Source of the DNA: Flavobacterium chryseum
GTDB lineage: Bacteria > Bacteroidota > Bacteroidia > Flavobacteriales > Flavobacteriaceae
Assembly: GCF_004362015.1 (NCBI RefSeq)
Contig: NZ_SNWW01000016.1
Span: forward strand, 1-45,241
Direction: 5' to 3'
DNA length: 45,241 nt
The translations under genes were made by a program, and so were the position numbers. Of this stretch, positions 35,529 to 44,684 are shown piece by piece (the first letter of the stretch is position 1; every line of letters starts with the position of its first letter). A model generated the notes under the pieces. That model was not told where the DNA came from, searched no databases, and was given only the letters and a program-made list of their open reading frames with translations.

Positions 35529-37274
35529 TTAATTTATCTGCACAATGCTGCCTTTAACTATCGCCACGGCTGCTGATGACATTTCTGCCCCGGCACTGCC
35601 TTCGGCTTTAAATTGGGCGGTTGCTTTTACATTTACATTGGTGCCTTCAATTTTTACATCGCCTGTTGCCTTTATTGAAATATCGCCAGCACTTTCCATT
35701 TTTATTCCTGCGCTGTCAATTGTAATCACGTTCGAATTTTCGTCTTCAATAATTATTGATCCTTTGTCTTCGTCCAGTGTTATTTTTTTTCCTGCCGGAG
35801 TTTCAATGGCTATCGATTTTTTATCATCATCAAACAGCACTTTCATTTCGCTTCTTGTAAAAATCCCTTTTTGATGGTTATCGTCAGTTGCTTTTAGTGG
35901 AGCAGGTTTTGCGCTGCTGTGGAGCATTCCTAATACAATGGCATCATTGGGATCTTCGTTGATGAAGCCAATAATTACTTCGTCTTCAATTTCGGGCCTG
36001 AAAAAAATGCCTCTGTTGTCACCTGCATCCAGGGCAGCTACTCTGCACCAAATGCCTTGTTCTTCGTTATTGATAATTGGTATTTTTACCAAAATTCTGT
36101 CTTCACTGTCGGGATCGTCCTGAAGTTGGGTTACAATACCAATATGCAGTCCTTTTATGGATGGAATTATTCCTGAAGCCGATGGTGTATTGATATCATA
36201 AGTTTCAGAAAACCATTCAGGATTCAAGCCAAACTGCGCATTTACAGTCCAATTGCCGTTTGCTATTTCATGGAAAACCCCTGTAATGTATGCTTTGCCA
36301 TTAAAACGATCTCCTACGCCTTCGAGTGTGATAATGGTGTTAGGTTTTACTGCGGGAATGCCTTGGAATTTTACTCTTCCGCGGACTTTTGAAAGTTGTT
36401 GAAATAATAATTTTGCATCGGCCCAATCCTGTAGTTCAGTATCGGTAACATGACCGCCGTGACGCAATTCTAAATTTTCCAGCTTTACTATACCGGATAA
36501 ATCCGAAGGAGATAAATTTCCGTTTAAGCTTACGCTGGGGTCTTTGGCTTCAATTTCTAATAATTCCTGATTTGATGCATTCCAGCTGTAGGATGAAACT
36601 TTGGCAAACTGATTTCTAGCGTCAATTTCGGCATCAAAATCGAGCATGCTGGCACCAAAAGCAACCGTTTCGACCGATCCGGAAGCTAAATCTGGTTTTT
36701 TAATCGAAATTTTGCCGTTTTCAATAAAACATAATTTTCCATTGGCTTGTGCACGAGAGACAATAAAATCCCAATCGGAAGTATTGTATTGTACTAGTTC
36801 TTTATGACTAAAATTAGTACTTTCCACATCTTTTTGTAATCCGTAAGTGCCTATAATGTCTTCAAAAGCATCACTGTCTTTTACATCATAAAAATATTTA
36901 CTTTTTCTACCGATAGTCATTTTTACGGCTTCGTCTTTGCATTCCACAATGAGCAGGGATGAATTGTCTTTTATTTTTATCGAATGTTTTACAACTATTC
37001 CTTTATAAATAGTTTCTTCGTCACTGTGATAGCCTGCTTTTATTTCTATTTTTTTTCCCGGAATGAGCAAATCTTCGTTGCTTAATTTAAAATCTCGTGC
37101 GGCAGCATCTCCGTCGGTCAAAATAATTTGCGCCATAGGTATTCTGTTAACCTCATTATGAACTACAATGCTCATTACCTGATAAATGCCGGATAGCTCA
37201 TTTCCCTCAATGAGCAATTTGTGCGTTACTAAATCTGCACTTTTACTGGTTTGTATGACGCCGGTATTGTTCAT
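35529..37274 (-). CDS. VgrG-like spike protein (Afp8-like)
   Basis: The protein has 581 residues. The N-terminal gp27-like region (about 20-340) includes THKLLIEGNELSGIYQV and the DFIVSRAQANGKLCFIENG segment. A gp5 OB-fold follows (HIGIVTQLQDDPDSEDRILV, GIFFRPEIEDEVIIGFINED). The C-terminus is a beta-helix rich in repeated short strands (KITLDEDKGSIIIEDENSN, ISIKATGDVKIEGTNVNVKA). It forms the trimeric spike that carries the PAAR tip and starts directly after the LysM gene stop. Confidence 0.95.
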   Translation of the reverse strand: MNNTGVIQTSKSADLVTHKLLIEGNELSGIYQVMSIVVHNEVNRIPMAQIILTDGDAAARDFKLSNEDLLIPGKKIEIKAGYHSDEETIYKGIVVKHSIKIKDNSSLLIVECKDEAVKMTIGRKSKYFYDVKDSDAFEDIIGTYGLQKDVESTNFSHKELVQYNTSDWDFIVSRAQANGKLCFIENGKISIKKPDLASGSVETVAFGASMLDFDAEIDARNQFAKVSSYSWNASNQELLEIEAKDPSVSLNGNLSPSDLSGIVKLENLELRHGGHVTDTELQDWADAKLLFQQLSKVRGRVKFQGIPAVKPNTIITLEGVGDRFNGKAYITGVFHEIANGNWTVNAQFGLNPEWFSETYDINTPSASGIIPSIKGLHIGIVTQLQDDPDSEDRILVKIPIINNEEQGIWCRVAALDAGDNRGIFFRPEIEDEVIIGFINEDPNDAIVLGMLHSSAKPAPLKATDDNHQKGIFTRSEMKVLFDDDKKSIAIETPAGKKITLDEDKGSIIIEDENSNVITIDSAGIKMESAGDISIKATGDVKIEGTNVNVKATAQFKAEGSAGAEMSSAAVAIVKGSIVQIN

Positions 37275-37967
37275 CTATTGTTGTTTTTGTAGAGGAGGGA
37301 AAAATATTTTTTGGCCAATTTTTAATTTTCTGAAATTAATAAGCTTGTTGGCCTTTGCTACTTCGAGATAATATTTTGAATCGCCATAGATTCTAAATGA
37401 CATTAAAGGAAGCGTGTCGCCTGCTTTTACAGTTCTGGTATGGGTTAAATCAGGAGATTGATTGTTTTGCTGTTTTGCCCTTAACTCATCCTCAACAACT
37501 CCTTTAAATTTTCCTTTTGCAATGGCTCTGATAGGTGTTCCATCTGGCCTGAAAAGTTTATACTCAATGGTCATTTCTGTGAGAGACCCTTTAAAAAGCA
37601 GGCTTCCCCAGGCAATTTTCAAGTAATTTGGTTTATGTTCTGTACCATTATATTCTAAAATTACTTTTCTAAAATGCTCAATGTCTTCAATAACACCATT
37701 TTCGGTACTTTCTTTGCCGGCAATAACGCCTGTTCGGTCAAAAACAAAATCCAATTCTAATTCCTCCGGAGCAATTGCTGTAAATCTTGGTGCCGGGCTG
37801 CTCGTTCCGGCAGCTTGGGTTGTATCTTGCTCTATCTTGTAATGAAAAGTATATTTTTCGGGATTCATCAAAGTAATAAACTCTTCAATATCCGAAATAG
37901 GATTATTGAATTGAGGATCGCTATAGGCAATGATCTTCAGTTTTTTTAGTTCACCAGTAGTTGCCAT
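37275..37967 (-). CDS. LysM-domain hub protein (Afp7-like)
   Basis: The protein has 230 residues from ATG 37967 (MATTGELKKLKIIAYSDPQF), chosen over the in-frame ATG at 37991 because the latter lies inside the upstream gene; the preferred start is 1 bp after that gene's TAA. Residues ~75-160 are the conserved tube-hub region (LELDFVFDRTGVI, HKPNYLKIAWGSLLFKGSL). The C-terminus is a LysM domain (AGDTLPLMSFRIYGDSKYY, FRKLKIGQKIFFPP). In eCIS this protein joins spike and tube. Confidence 0.9.
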   Translation of the reverse strand: MATTGELKKLKIIAYSDPQFNNPISDIEEFITLMNPEKYTFHYKIEQDTTQAAGTSSPAPRFTAIAPEELELDFVFDRTGVIAGKESTENGVIEDIEHFRKVILEYNGTEHKPNYLKIAWGSLLFKGSLTEMTIEYKLFRPDGTPIRAIAKGKFKGVVEDELRAKQQNNQSPDLTHTRTVKAGDTLPLMSFRIYGDSKYYLEVAKANKLINFRKLKIGQKIFFPPLQKQQ

Positions 37968-37968
37968 A

Positions 37969-38130
37969 TTAGCGTTCTTTTTTTCGTTCAATAACCTTCA
38001 TTACTTGCTCGACACACTCAGCCACAGTATCTTTTTCAGTAGCTGATGATGAAGAAGCTGGTTTTGCACCAGAATTTGAGTTTTCGCTCACGTTTATTTT
38101 AATGTGAAGCTCTTTGATTTCAATTGGCAT
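37969..38130 (-). CDS. DUF5908 small eCIS protein (Afp6 position)
   Basis: The protein has 53 residues, from ATG 38130 (MPIEIKELHIKINVSE). Upstream in-frame ATGs extend it into the neighbouring tube gene and are not supported. The MPIEI(K/R)EL start followed by a Ser/Ala-rich linker and a short charged helix is typical of the DUF5908 proteins in eCIS operons. It is located 7 bp after the second tube gene. Its role is unknown. Confidence 0.85.
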   Translation of the reverse strand: MPIEIKELHIKINVSENSNSGAKPASSSSATEKDTVAECVEQVMKVIERKKER

Positions 38131-38137
38131 GGTAAAA

Positions 38138-38584
38138 TTATTTTTTATGAAGGGTGAAATAATTATAAGCAAGCTCAAAGCTTTCAATTACAATTTTGCT
38201 TTCTAAAGCACTAAAATCTTCAACTGCCCATTTTACGGGATAGGCATGTACAACTTTCCAGTGCATTAGAGGCTCGTGGTCTTGATTCAAGAGTTTTACA
38301 GTTAAATCTATGGGCTTAAATTCGAAATTTTCTAATGCTTTTCTGCACCATTCAATTACGTCAGAATCAATAAGTATCCCCCTTTTTAAAACCAAATTGG
38401 GATATTTGGTTTTAACGGGCAGTTTATGTTTGAATCTGTTTTCTCCACCCTCGACAATTTCTTCAGTTTCAAGATCTACAGAAAGTCCTGATACGGATTG
38501 AAATTGATGGTCTTTTTCTTTTGTGCCCAGTTGATCAAATTCAACCAGAAAATGAAAGCCTACGGGTGGATAATAGTTAGCCAT
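38138..38584 (-). CDS. Tube initiator/second tube protein (Afp5-like)
   Basis: The protein has 148 residues. Hcp/gp19-fold motifs are YPPVGFHFLVEFDQLG, QSVSGLSVDLETEEIVEGG, YPNLVLKRGILIDSDVIEW and the C-terminal SKIVIESFELAYNYF. The N-terminal insert and RGILIDSDVIEWC separate it from the main tube protein and match the Afp5-type layer that starts the tube on the baseplate hub. It starts 2 bp after the main tube gene. Confidence 0.9.
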   Translation of the reverse strand: MANYYPPVGFHFLVEFDQLGTKEKDHQFQSVSGLSVDLETEEIVEGGENRFKHKLPVKTKYPNLVLKRGILIDSDVIEWCRKALENFEFKPIDLTVKLLNQDHEPLMHWKVVHAYPVKWAVEDFSALESKIVIESFELAYNYFTLHKK

Positions 38585-38586
38585 AA

Positions 38587-39015
38587 CTAGTCATTTTGAA
38601 TAGATAAACCTTCATGAACCAATTCTATCGACTCGATGGCTACTTCGTTTCCGTCGGCTTTTAAATCAGTCGATTGAACTTTTGTTGGCCACGCGTTTTT
38701 TACTTTCCATGTAATTACTGGTTCGTGCTCCTCATTGAGTAATTTTATGGTAATATCCCTTCTTTCGATGGTGTTTAGTTTTACCGTATTCCACCAGGCA
38801 TAATACTCATTATCGCTTTTAAAAGTGCCTCTTTTCATGGTAATGTTGGAGTACTTCTGCATGCCCGGCATCTTAATTTTGCTGTATTCCGGACTTGCTC
38901 CCTGGCGGTACTCAATAACTTCAGTTTCTACATCTAATCCGGAAACTTCTGTAAAACCTATTTTTGTTCCACCCCAGTCAACTGAGAAATGAAACTTTGA
39001 TAATGGATAACTCAT
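38587..39015 (-). CDS. Inner tube protein (Afp1-like, Hcp/gp19 fold)
   Basis: The protein has 142 residues. Motifs are YPLSKFHFSVDWGGTKIGFT, EVSGLDVETEVIEYRQGASP, YSNITMKRGTF and EVAIESIELVHEGL. It polymerises into the inner tube through which cargo is carried, and is probably the most abundant particle protein together with the sheath. It lies 29 bp downstream of the sheath gene. Confidence 0.95.
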   Translation of the reverse strand: MSYPLSKFHFSVDWGGTKIGFTEVSGLDVETEVIEYRQGASPEYSKIKMPGMQKYSNITMKRGTFKSDNEYYAWWNTVKLNTIERRDITIKLLNEEHEPVITWKVKNAWPTKVQSTDLKADGNEVAIESIELVHEGLSIQND

Positions 39016-39044
39016 GATTTATATTTTTTTTAATGATGATTTAA

Positions 39045-41141
39045 TTAAGATTCCTGCATTTTGTGAGAGAAACGAAGAATGATGAACTCAGCCGGACGAA
39101 CTACTGCCAGTCCTATTTCGACTATCATTCGGCCTTCCAGAATATCTAGAGCAGACATGGTTTGCCCTAATCCGATCCTAACATAAAAAGCTTGTTCGGG
39201 TTTAGCTCCGGCCAATGCTCCGGCTCTCCACTGAAGAATTAGGAAATTTTCAATCATCGCTCTAACTCTTATCCAGGTATTGGCATCATTAGTTTCGAAT
39301 ACAAACTGTTCGGTTGCTTTTTTGATGGATTCTTCGGCCATGTTGAAGAAGCGGCGAACCGGTACATAACGCCATTCGTTGTCATTACCTGCCAAGGTTC
39401 TTGATCCCCAAATCAAGGTTCCTTTGCCTGTAAAACTTCTGATGGCGTTGATGGATTTACCGGCAACAGTATCAACATTCAAGTTGTCCTGAATTGTGTT
39501 TGTTATTTTAACGGTCGGTTTTATTACGTAGTTCAGACTAACATTTGCGGGAGCTTTCCATACGCCTCTGTCTTTATCAACTCTGGCATAAACTCCGGCA
39601 ATTGCTGAACTTGGAGGTAGTGTTATAGGCAGGTTGTAAATTTCAGCAAGAATTTTATTGTAAGTCACGTTGTCAACAGATTCTAAAGCACTTAATTTTC
39701 TTCCGTTTAATTCGCCATTATTCAAATCTTTTCCTTCAACAGATTTAATGGCATTTAAAAGAGCGGTCAGGTTTGTACCAATTCCGGAAAAGCTGTTTGC
39801 AAGTCCTGAAATTCCGGTTTGAGCGTTTAACGGTGTATAATCTAGCAGTTTTTTCAGTTCTTTATCAAAACTTACATCGTCGGTTTGTATGATTTTAAGC
39901 AGTTTCGCCGTTGCGTTTTCATCCTGTATTTTTTTCTTTAATGTTTTCAAGTTTTTATATACAGAATCAATTTTATTTGCTGCAGAAAAATTCAAATTAA
40001 AGGCCGTTAAAGCGCTGGAGATCGTTCCGGCAATAACCATGTCTTCGTCTGATATTGTGCTGATTGCTGCATTTGCTTCTTCGTTTAATGAGTTTCTTAA
40101 AACCGATAATTCTTCTAAAGTGGCAAGCAAAAGGTTGAGATTATTTAAAAATGCTGTTTTTTTGACAGCGTTGCTAACAAATGTTCCTCCTAAATCAAAA
40201 CCATTTGTATCATTACTGTAAAGCTGTAAAAGCAAATTACTGATCTGTCCGGCAATATCTCCTGCCACAGGTTCATCAACCAATTTTTTTACTGTAGCAG
40301 TAATTCCCGTAGTCGGATTTTCGACAGGGCCTAATCCCAAAGCAATTTTATCATACGCTTTTGCGGTATAAGAATAATGCTGTATTACAATTTGATTGCT
40401 GTCAAAAGCATAATCCAGTATTGTTTCCAGGTGAGGATAATAAACGGCTCCATACTTAATGGTATCTTTTTCAGAACTAATAGTGTTTCTTAACTCATCT
40501 ATATTAGCATCCGTAGGGCTCGATTCATCGTAATTAAGCGTATCAATTAAGGTAAACCTGTCCTGAAGATTTTTGCATTGCGTTAAGGCATTGTTGTACA
40601 ATCCGTAGAAATTGGTAGCGTCTATTGCAGCTACTTTTGTGGCATCGGGAAAAAGAATTAGCGTAGGTTCATCTACTTTTTCTAATTCTAATAATCCGTT
40701 TTTCAAAGCATTAATGTTATTGATTGAAGTAACACGAGTGTCTGTTTCATCCAGCTCATCTCCGTAGCGGCCAACCGAAATAATGTAACACGGACCACCG
40801 CCATTTGCAAAGAACAACTGCATTGAATAATACATCAAAAAAGGCTGTTTTGCAGTGGGCTGATCCACAACAATAGATCTTGTGTCTCCATTATCACCTG
40901 AAACATCATTAATGGTAACACTAATTGTTGTCTCTGGTTTAGCAAAGCCAAAAAAGCGTTCGTATTCTAAAAGAGATGTTATTCTTGTTGGTTGCAATTT
41001 CAAATCTCCATTAATCTTGTTCGTGGCTTTTTCTGTATAGCCAATAAAAGCAGGAATCGCTGTTTCTACCTGGGCAACAGAAGGGGGAAACTTTACGATT
41101 TCCTCAACATATACTCCAGGCGTTTTGTAAGTTGTTGCCAT
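39045..41141 (-). CDS. Contractile sheath protein (Afp2/Pvc2-like)
   Basis: The protein has 698 residues. N-terminus TYKTPGVYVEEIVKFPPSVA and the C-terminal handshake region (AFYVRIGLGQTMSALDILEG, IGLAVVRPAEFIILRFSHKM) are conserved sheath motifs, and TLIWGSRTLAGNDNEWRYVP matches the conserved C-terminal domain. A long variable insert occupies about residues 150-500. Only one sheath gene is present, unlike the three of Afp. It is followed closely by the two tube genes. Confidence 0.95.
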   Translation of the reverse strand: MATTYKTPGVYVEEIVKFPPSVAQVETAIPAFIGYTEKATNKINGDLKLQPTRITSLLEYERFFGFAKPETTISVTINDVSGDNGDTRSIVVDQPTAKQPFLMYYSMQLFFANGGGPCYIISVGRYGDELDETDTRVTSINNINALKNGLLELEKVDEPTLILFPDATKVAAIDATNFYGLYNNALTQCKNLQDRFTLIDTLNYDESSPTDANIDELRNTISSEKDTIKYGAVYYPHLETILDYAFDSNQIVIQHYSYTAKAYDKIALGLGPVENPTTGITATVKKLVDEPVAGDIAGQISNLLLQLYSNDTNGFDLGGTFVSNAVKKTAFLNNLNLLLATLEELSVLRNSLNEEANAAISTISDEDMVIAGTISSALTAFNLNFSAANKIDSVYKNLKTLKKKIQDENATAKLLKIIQTDDVSFDKELKKLLDYTPLNAQTGISGLANSFSGIGTNLTALLNAIKSVEGKDLNNGELNGRKLSALESVDNVTYNKILAEIYNLPITLPPSSAIAGVYARVDKDRGVWKAPANVSLNYVIKPTVKITNTIQDNLNVDTVAGKSINAIRSFTGKGTLIWGSRTLAGNDNEWRYVPVRRFFNMAEESIKKATEQFVFETNDANTWIRVRAMIENFLILQWRAGALAGAKPEQAFYVRIGLGQTMSALDILEGRMIVEIGLAVVRPAEFIILRFSHKMQES

Positions 41142-41163
41142 AATTGATTTGTTTTTTTAATTA

Positions 41164-42006
41164 TTAAATAAATATTTCCGAATAGTAATCACTATTGATT
41201 TTTGTTATTGATTTTACAGATGGATTTGGGTATTGACTTTCTGCCGGTTGTGAAGGCGTAAAATCGGTAATCGGGTCAATTTCAACAAAACCAGAGCGCG
41301 TTAATGGTTTTGCGGCATTGGTTTTAATTTCGGTTCCTGCTTTCCGGTTGATATATTTCCAAAGTGTTTTTCGATTATCAAAATGAATTTTAAAATTTGG
41401 ACTTATCATTTTTCCAATATCGTTTACGATGTTTTCTGAACTGTTGTCGCCTTGAACGGTTAGTGAAATAAGCCCAAAGACATTTTGTTGTTCTGACGGC
41501 TGCAGTGTTGAAATTAAATTGGCAGTGGTTTTTTCAGATACTAAATACGCATTTGAAATTAGTTTGTTGTCATCTATTTTTGGAAGATATTTGAATGTTA
41601 CCGGCTCGGTTGCAGGTTTAACATTGCCAAACAAGAATACTTGATTCAAAGCAAAGTCAAAATTGGTATAATTTTCAAATTGATAGTCGTTGATGGTGAT
41701 TGAAAAATTCAATTTCAAATCGACAGGAATTTTTATAAACGGATCGGTTTCATCTGTTTCTTTTACTTTAATGTATACTCTAAAACCTGTTTTGCTTTTT
41801 TTGAATATCATTTTATAGTTTTTTAATACCGTATTGGTTTCCAAAGTTGGCGTTATGGTTGCAAAGGCATCAATACTAAATTTTTGCAGCATTTTTTCTT
41901 TATCAGCAGATGACATACTAGCAAAGGTTTTTTCGCCGTTATTCAAAAAATAATTATGAAGAAGCGTTACTTCAAATAACAATCCATATGTATTAGCAAA
42001 ACTCAT
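41164..42006 (-). CDS. Unknown eCIS-associated protein between cap and sheath genes
   Basis: The protein has 280 residues, without signal or membrane segments. It opens MSFANTYGLLFEVTLLHNYF and contains alternating beta-strand-like segments (FRVYIKVKETDETDPFIKIP, KLNFSITINDYQFENYT). I do not recognise a family, but its position inside the structural block and its ATGA overlap with the DUF4255 gene (42003-42006) suggest a particle component, perhaps at the cap end. A beta-rich adaptor is one possibility; no motif decides it. Confidence 0.75.
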   Translation of the reverse strand: MSFANTYGLLFEVTLLHNYFLNNGEKTFASMSSADKEKMLQKFSIDAFATITPTLETNTVLKNYKMIFKKSKTGFRVYIKVKETDETDPFIKIPVDLKLNFSITINDYQFENYTNFDFALNQVFLFGNVKPATEPVTFKYLPKIDDNKLISNAYLVSEKTTANLISTLQPSEQQNVFGLISLTVQGDNSSENIVNDIGKMISPNFKIHFDNRKTLWKYINRKAGTEIKTNAAKPLTRSGFVEIDPITDFTPSQPAESQYPNPSVKSITKINSDYYSEIFI

Positions 42007-42605
42007 GACTGTTCTTTTCTTTTGCTTATTCCTTTGTACTCGCCAATAAGCTGTCCTTCTGCTTGTACAATATTGCGTTCAATTTGTATCAGGCTCACTT
42101 TATATAAAGCCGATGGAAGCTGTTTGCCTCCCAATGTTCCCCAGATATAATTTAACTCTTCAAAAGTGGGGGTGTAGAGCTCAATTGAAAATCTGAAATT
42201 GTCGATATTGTTCATTGCGACATTATTTCTGTTGTAAATAGTGTTGGCTTGTGTAAAAAGTTTTTTCCCCTGAAAAAATGCAATGATTTTTGAAAGATCA
42301 TTTAGCGAATTGATGTATTTAGTTCTGTTGGCGCTAAAAAGTAAATAGAGATTTAAATTGATGACGCTGTTTTTATAAATTGTTTTGGAATTTTCTATAG
42401 AATGATTGGGAAAGTTTTTTAAAGTAGCTTCTTCGCTTAAATTAATTAATGTAAGTGCTACTTTATCTTCTAAATTTGTAGATACACCTTCGTTTTGAGA
42501 CTCTAAAAAAGCGATGTTTTCTGCCACAACGGTTTTCTCTAACCCAATTTCATCGAGATAGTTGTTGACTTGTTCTGCAATTATTTGAATAATTTCAAAA
42601 ATCAT
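42003..42605 (-). CDS. DUF4255 cap/tail-terminator protein (Pvc16/Afp16-like)
   Basis: The protein has 200 residues from ATG 42605 (MIFEIIQIIAEQVNNYLDEIG). An in-frame extension to 42779 adds 58 residues that do not fit the family and would begin beside the 42778 hairpin, so the shorter start is chosen. Family motifs are VALTLINLSEEATLKN, NLNLYLLFSANRTKYINSL and LNYIWGTLGGKQLPSALYKV. The protein ends tube and sheath polymerisation at the tip far from the baseplate. It is the first gene of the eCIS run. Confidence 0.9.
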   Translation of the reverse strand: MIFEIIQIIAEQVNNYLDEIGLEKTVVAENIAFLESQNEGVSTNLEDKVALTLINLSEEATLKNFPNHSIENSKTIYKNSVINLNLYLLFSANRTKYINSLNDLSKIIAFFQGKKLFTQANTIYNRNNVAMNNIDNFRFSIELYTPTFEELNYIWGTLGGKQLPSALYKVSLIQIERNIVQAEGQLIGEYKGISKRKEQS

Positions 42606-42777
42606 CTTTTGGTAAAGTTTTAAAGAATCAGTATTTATATGCTCATTCAGATTTGATAAAAAGGTCAGCCTCAAGGCGTAAATTGAAATAAGAAGAGAGG
42701 CTTCGGGTTTTGCTTTAAACTTGCAATAAAAACATGGGCTTGTAGATTTGTCTAAATTAGATAAATGATGGAGTACC

Positions 42778-42803
42778 AAAAAAGGGGAATTTTCCCCTTT
42801 TTT
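42778..42803. terminator. Strong symmetric hairpin in the eCIS leader
   Basis: Six A and GGGG pair with CCCC and six T around AATTTT, giving a 10-bp stem that works as a terminator on both strands. It lies 172 bp before the DUF4255 start. Either the eCIS promoter is downstream of it, or it acts as an attenuator in the leader. Confidence 0.65.
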
Positions 42804-43088
42804 GATCGCTTAAAACTTAATTAAAATATTGATTATTAATTAGTTATATATTAAATAGGGTTTTGTTTTGTTTTTTACGGAAAAGTGAACGTCAGAATTT
42901 ATAAAAGCGCGTATAATTTTCCAGGAGTATGTATAGTTTTAATTGGAAGTTCGATACAGTAGATTAATATAGATTCTTGTTCTTATAAATTTTACAGCGA
43001 TTTGTTGTTCTTCGAAATGACAAGATTACTTAAGAATTGAAGTATTCCTTCGACTACGCTCAGGATTACAGAGAAATTTTTTGCACAT

Positions 43089-43121
43089 AAAAAAAGCCTC
43101 AGATTTCTCTGAGGCTTTGTC
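43089..43121 (-). terminator. Terminator of the Ppx/GppA-like gene
   Basis: AAAGCCTCAGA and TCTGAGGCTTT form an 11-bp stem around TTTC. On the minus strand a T run follows. It is 37 bp downstream of the minus-strand gene stop. A near copy is at 44654. Confidence 0.8.
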
Positions 43122-43155
43122 TTAATAGCTTTTTTTAAAGTATTAAAGTAAAACT

Positions 43156-44250
43156 TTAAAAATTAGTATTTATTTTTTTAGAATGATCTGCAATTTCTGA
43201 GATAAGTAAGGTTACTTGTCCTTCTTTTACAAAGTATATTTTCTTAGTTGCTAAATTTGGAATACTTTCTAATAAGGTCACCAGAATATTATTTGCAGAA
43301 ATAAGGTATTTCTGGTCATAAGTACTCAAAACTCTGGCTGCTTCTTTATTGGTTTTAGCAAGGTTAGTATACTTACTGAAATTATTTTTTAGGATTGCAT
43401 CATAATTAATAACGTCTTCCATGCTTAAAGAAATGTAATGATCTTTAACGTTCTCATCATAATATAAAGTTGCAAAAGCCCAAACTGCTCCACCAGACAA
43501 GTATATTTTTTCTTTTTTTGCTAAAGTAGGATTTGCATCTAGCATTTCTTTTACCTTCTTACGCAGAACCGGATTAAAATCAAAAGACTTTTCCTGATAG
43601 GTTGACATATCATTAGCCTGAGTTTGATTTACAACCGTTTTTTGTATTGCATCAGTAAGCGTCATTGTCCCGAAATCTAGCTCTAAAGGTATAAACTCTA
43701 GTTTGTTATCTTTAAGTTCATTAATGTAACCACCTTTAGTAGTTTGGGCACCAATATCTAGCAATAGTGCATTAGGATAATCAACAGGCGGAATAGCGCC
43801 TTTTACTAATATTTTAGCTTCTTCGTCAACATTAATTACATCAATGCCTTTATTCGTTAGAGTAGTAATTTTGTTTTTCAAAGCATCAACGTTGCGGGCA
43901 GTTGCGAAAACGGGAGCGGCAATTATAAATATATTTGCTTCAGGAACTTTAAATTGCTCTCTTATCTTTTTTATTTGATCAACAACTATAGCACTGGTTT
44001 TATTGATGTCGTCCTGAGGAATCTCACCGCTGGCAATAATGTGTTCGGCAAGACTAATTCTATCATTTGAGAAATATAGAATTTTATAATCTGCTTTCTT
44101 AATATTATCTACATCCAGAACTGAAGTTTTTATTGCTCTGCGTCCGATTTCAATTCCGGCATAAAGATTTTTTTGAGAAAACGAATTAATCGAAAAAAAT
44201 AAACTTAAAAGAATAAAAATTAGAATTTGGGGTTTGTTTTTCTTAAGCAT
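43156..44250 (-). CDS. Secreted Ppx/GppA-like ASKHA-fold protein
   Basis: The protein has 364 residues with a signal peptide (residues 1-25, ending SINSFSQ). The mature part has the layout of exopolyphosphatase/GppA phosphatases: phosphate-1-like GIEIGRRAIKTSVLDV, an inner EEAKILVKGA, phosphate-2-like ALLLDIGAQTTKGGYI (about 165-180) and an adenosine-type loop EKIYLSGGAVWAFA. Such enzymes split polyphosphate or guanosine pentaphosphate and are cytosolic, so a Sec signal is unusual. Several usual acidic residues are changed (IEIG for DxGS), so it may bind rather than cleave its ligand. It is monocistronic and bounded by terminators. Confidence 0.7.
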   Translation of the reverse strand: MLKKNKPQILIFILLSLFFSINSFSQKNLYAGIEIGRRAIKTSVLDVDNIKKADYKILYFSNDRISLAEHIIASGEIPQDDINKTSAIVVDQIKKIREQFKVPEANIFIIAAPVFATARNVDALKNKITTLTNKGIDVINVDEEAKILVKGAIPPVDYPNALLLDIGAQTTKGGYINELKDNKLEFIPLELDFGTMTLTDAIQKTVVNQTQANDMSTYQEKSFDFNPVLRKKVKEMLDANPTLAKKEKIYLSGGAVWAFATLYYDENVKDHYISLSMEDVINYDAILKNNFSKYTNLAKTNKEAARVLSTYDQKYLISANNILVTLLESIPNLATKKIYFVKEGQVTLLISEIADHSKKINTNF

Positions 44251-44653
44251 TGGATTTAATTATGGTTATAATATAATTTGTTTTTGAATAAAGACTTTAC
44301 ATCTTTTAGTCGTATTTATGTGAAAGTCATAATTTTAAATTCAAAATAATGGGTTTCAATACGAGATTGCAAATTTATAAAAACATTTACTAATATAAAC
44401 TCAGTTATTGAGAAAACATATTATTTAATTATTAATAATGTTTCAATTTTAGTGATAGTGATTTTTTTTCTTGTAATGTATTGAAATAGAGTAACATATT
44501 TGATTTTAGACAAAAGAATAAATAATAATGTCCTATGATCTTCCAAGTATTTTTATGCAAAGTTGAAAAAAGGTTTCTGGTTTGCACATTTTTTTGATTC
44601 AATCGAAATCGTAAATCTGTTAAAAGCCTTCTGCTTTTTAAATTGTTATAAAC

Positions 44654-44684
44654 AAAAAAGCCTCAGATTTCTCTGAAGCTTTTT
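44654..44684. terminator. Hairpin nearly identical to the 43089 terminator
   Basis: AAAAAGCCTCAGA pairs with TCTGAAGCTTTTT around TTTC, with one mismatch. The following bases (TTGACTTAGTAGCC) also resemble those after the first copy (TGTCTTAATAGCT), so a longer segment was duplicated. Confidence 0.7.

Larger units (their letters stand above)
42606..43155. promoter_or_regulatory. Leader/promoter region upstream of the eCIS run
   Basis: This 550-bp stretch has no gene. It must hold the main promoter of the eCIS run on the minus strand, but I find no TAnnTTTG box in proper orientation, so the promoter may need another sigma factor or an activator. It holds two hairpins, at 42778 and 43089. Confidence 0.4.

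Noticed and set aside
42606..42779. In-frame 58-residue extension of the DUF4255 protein.
   Set aside because: The extension does not resemble the family, and the ATG at 42605 gives the standard N-terminus of cap proteins.
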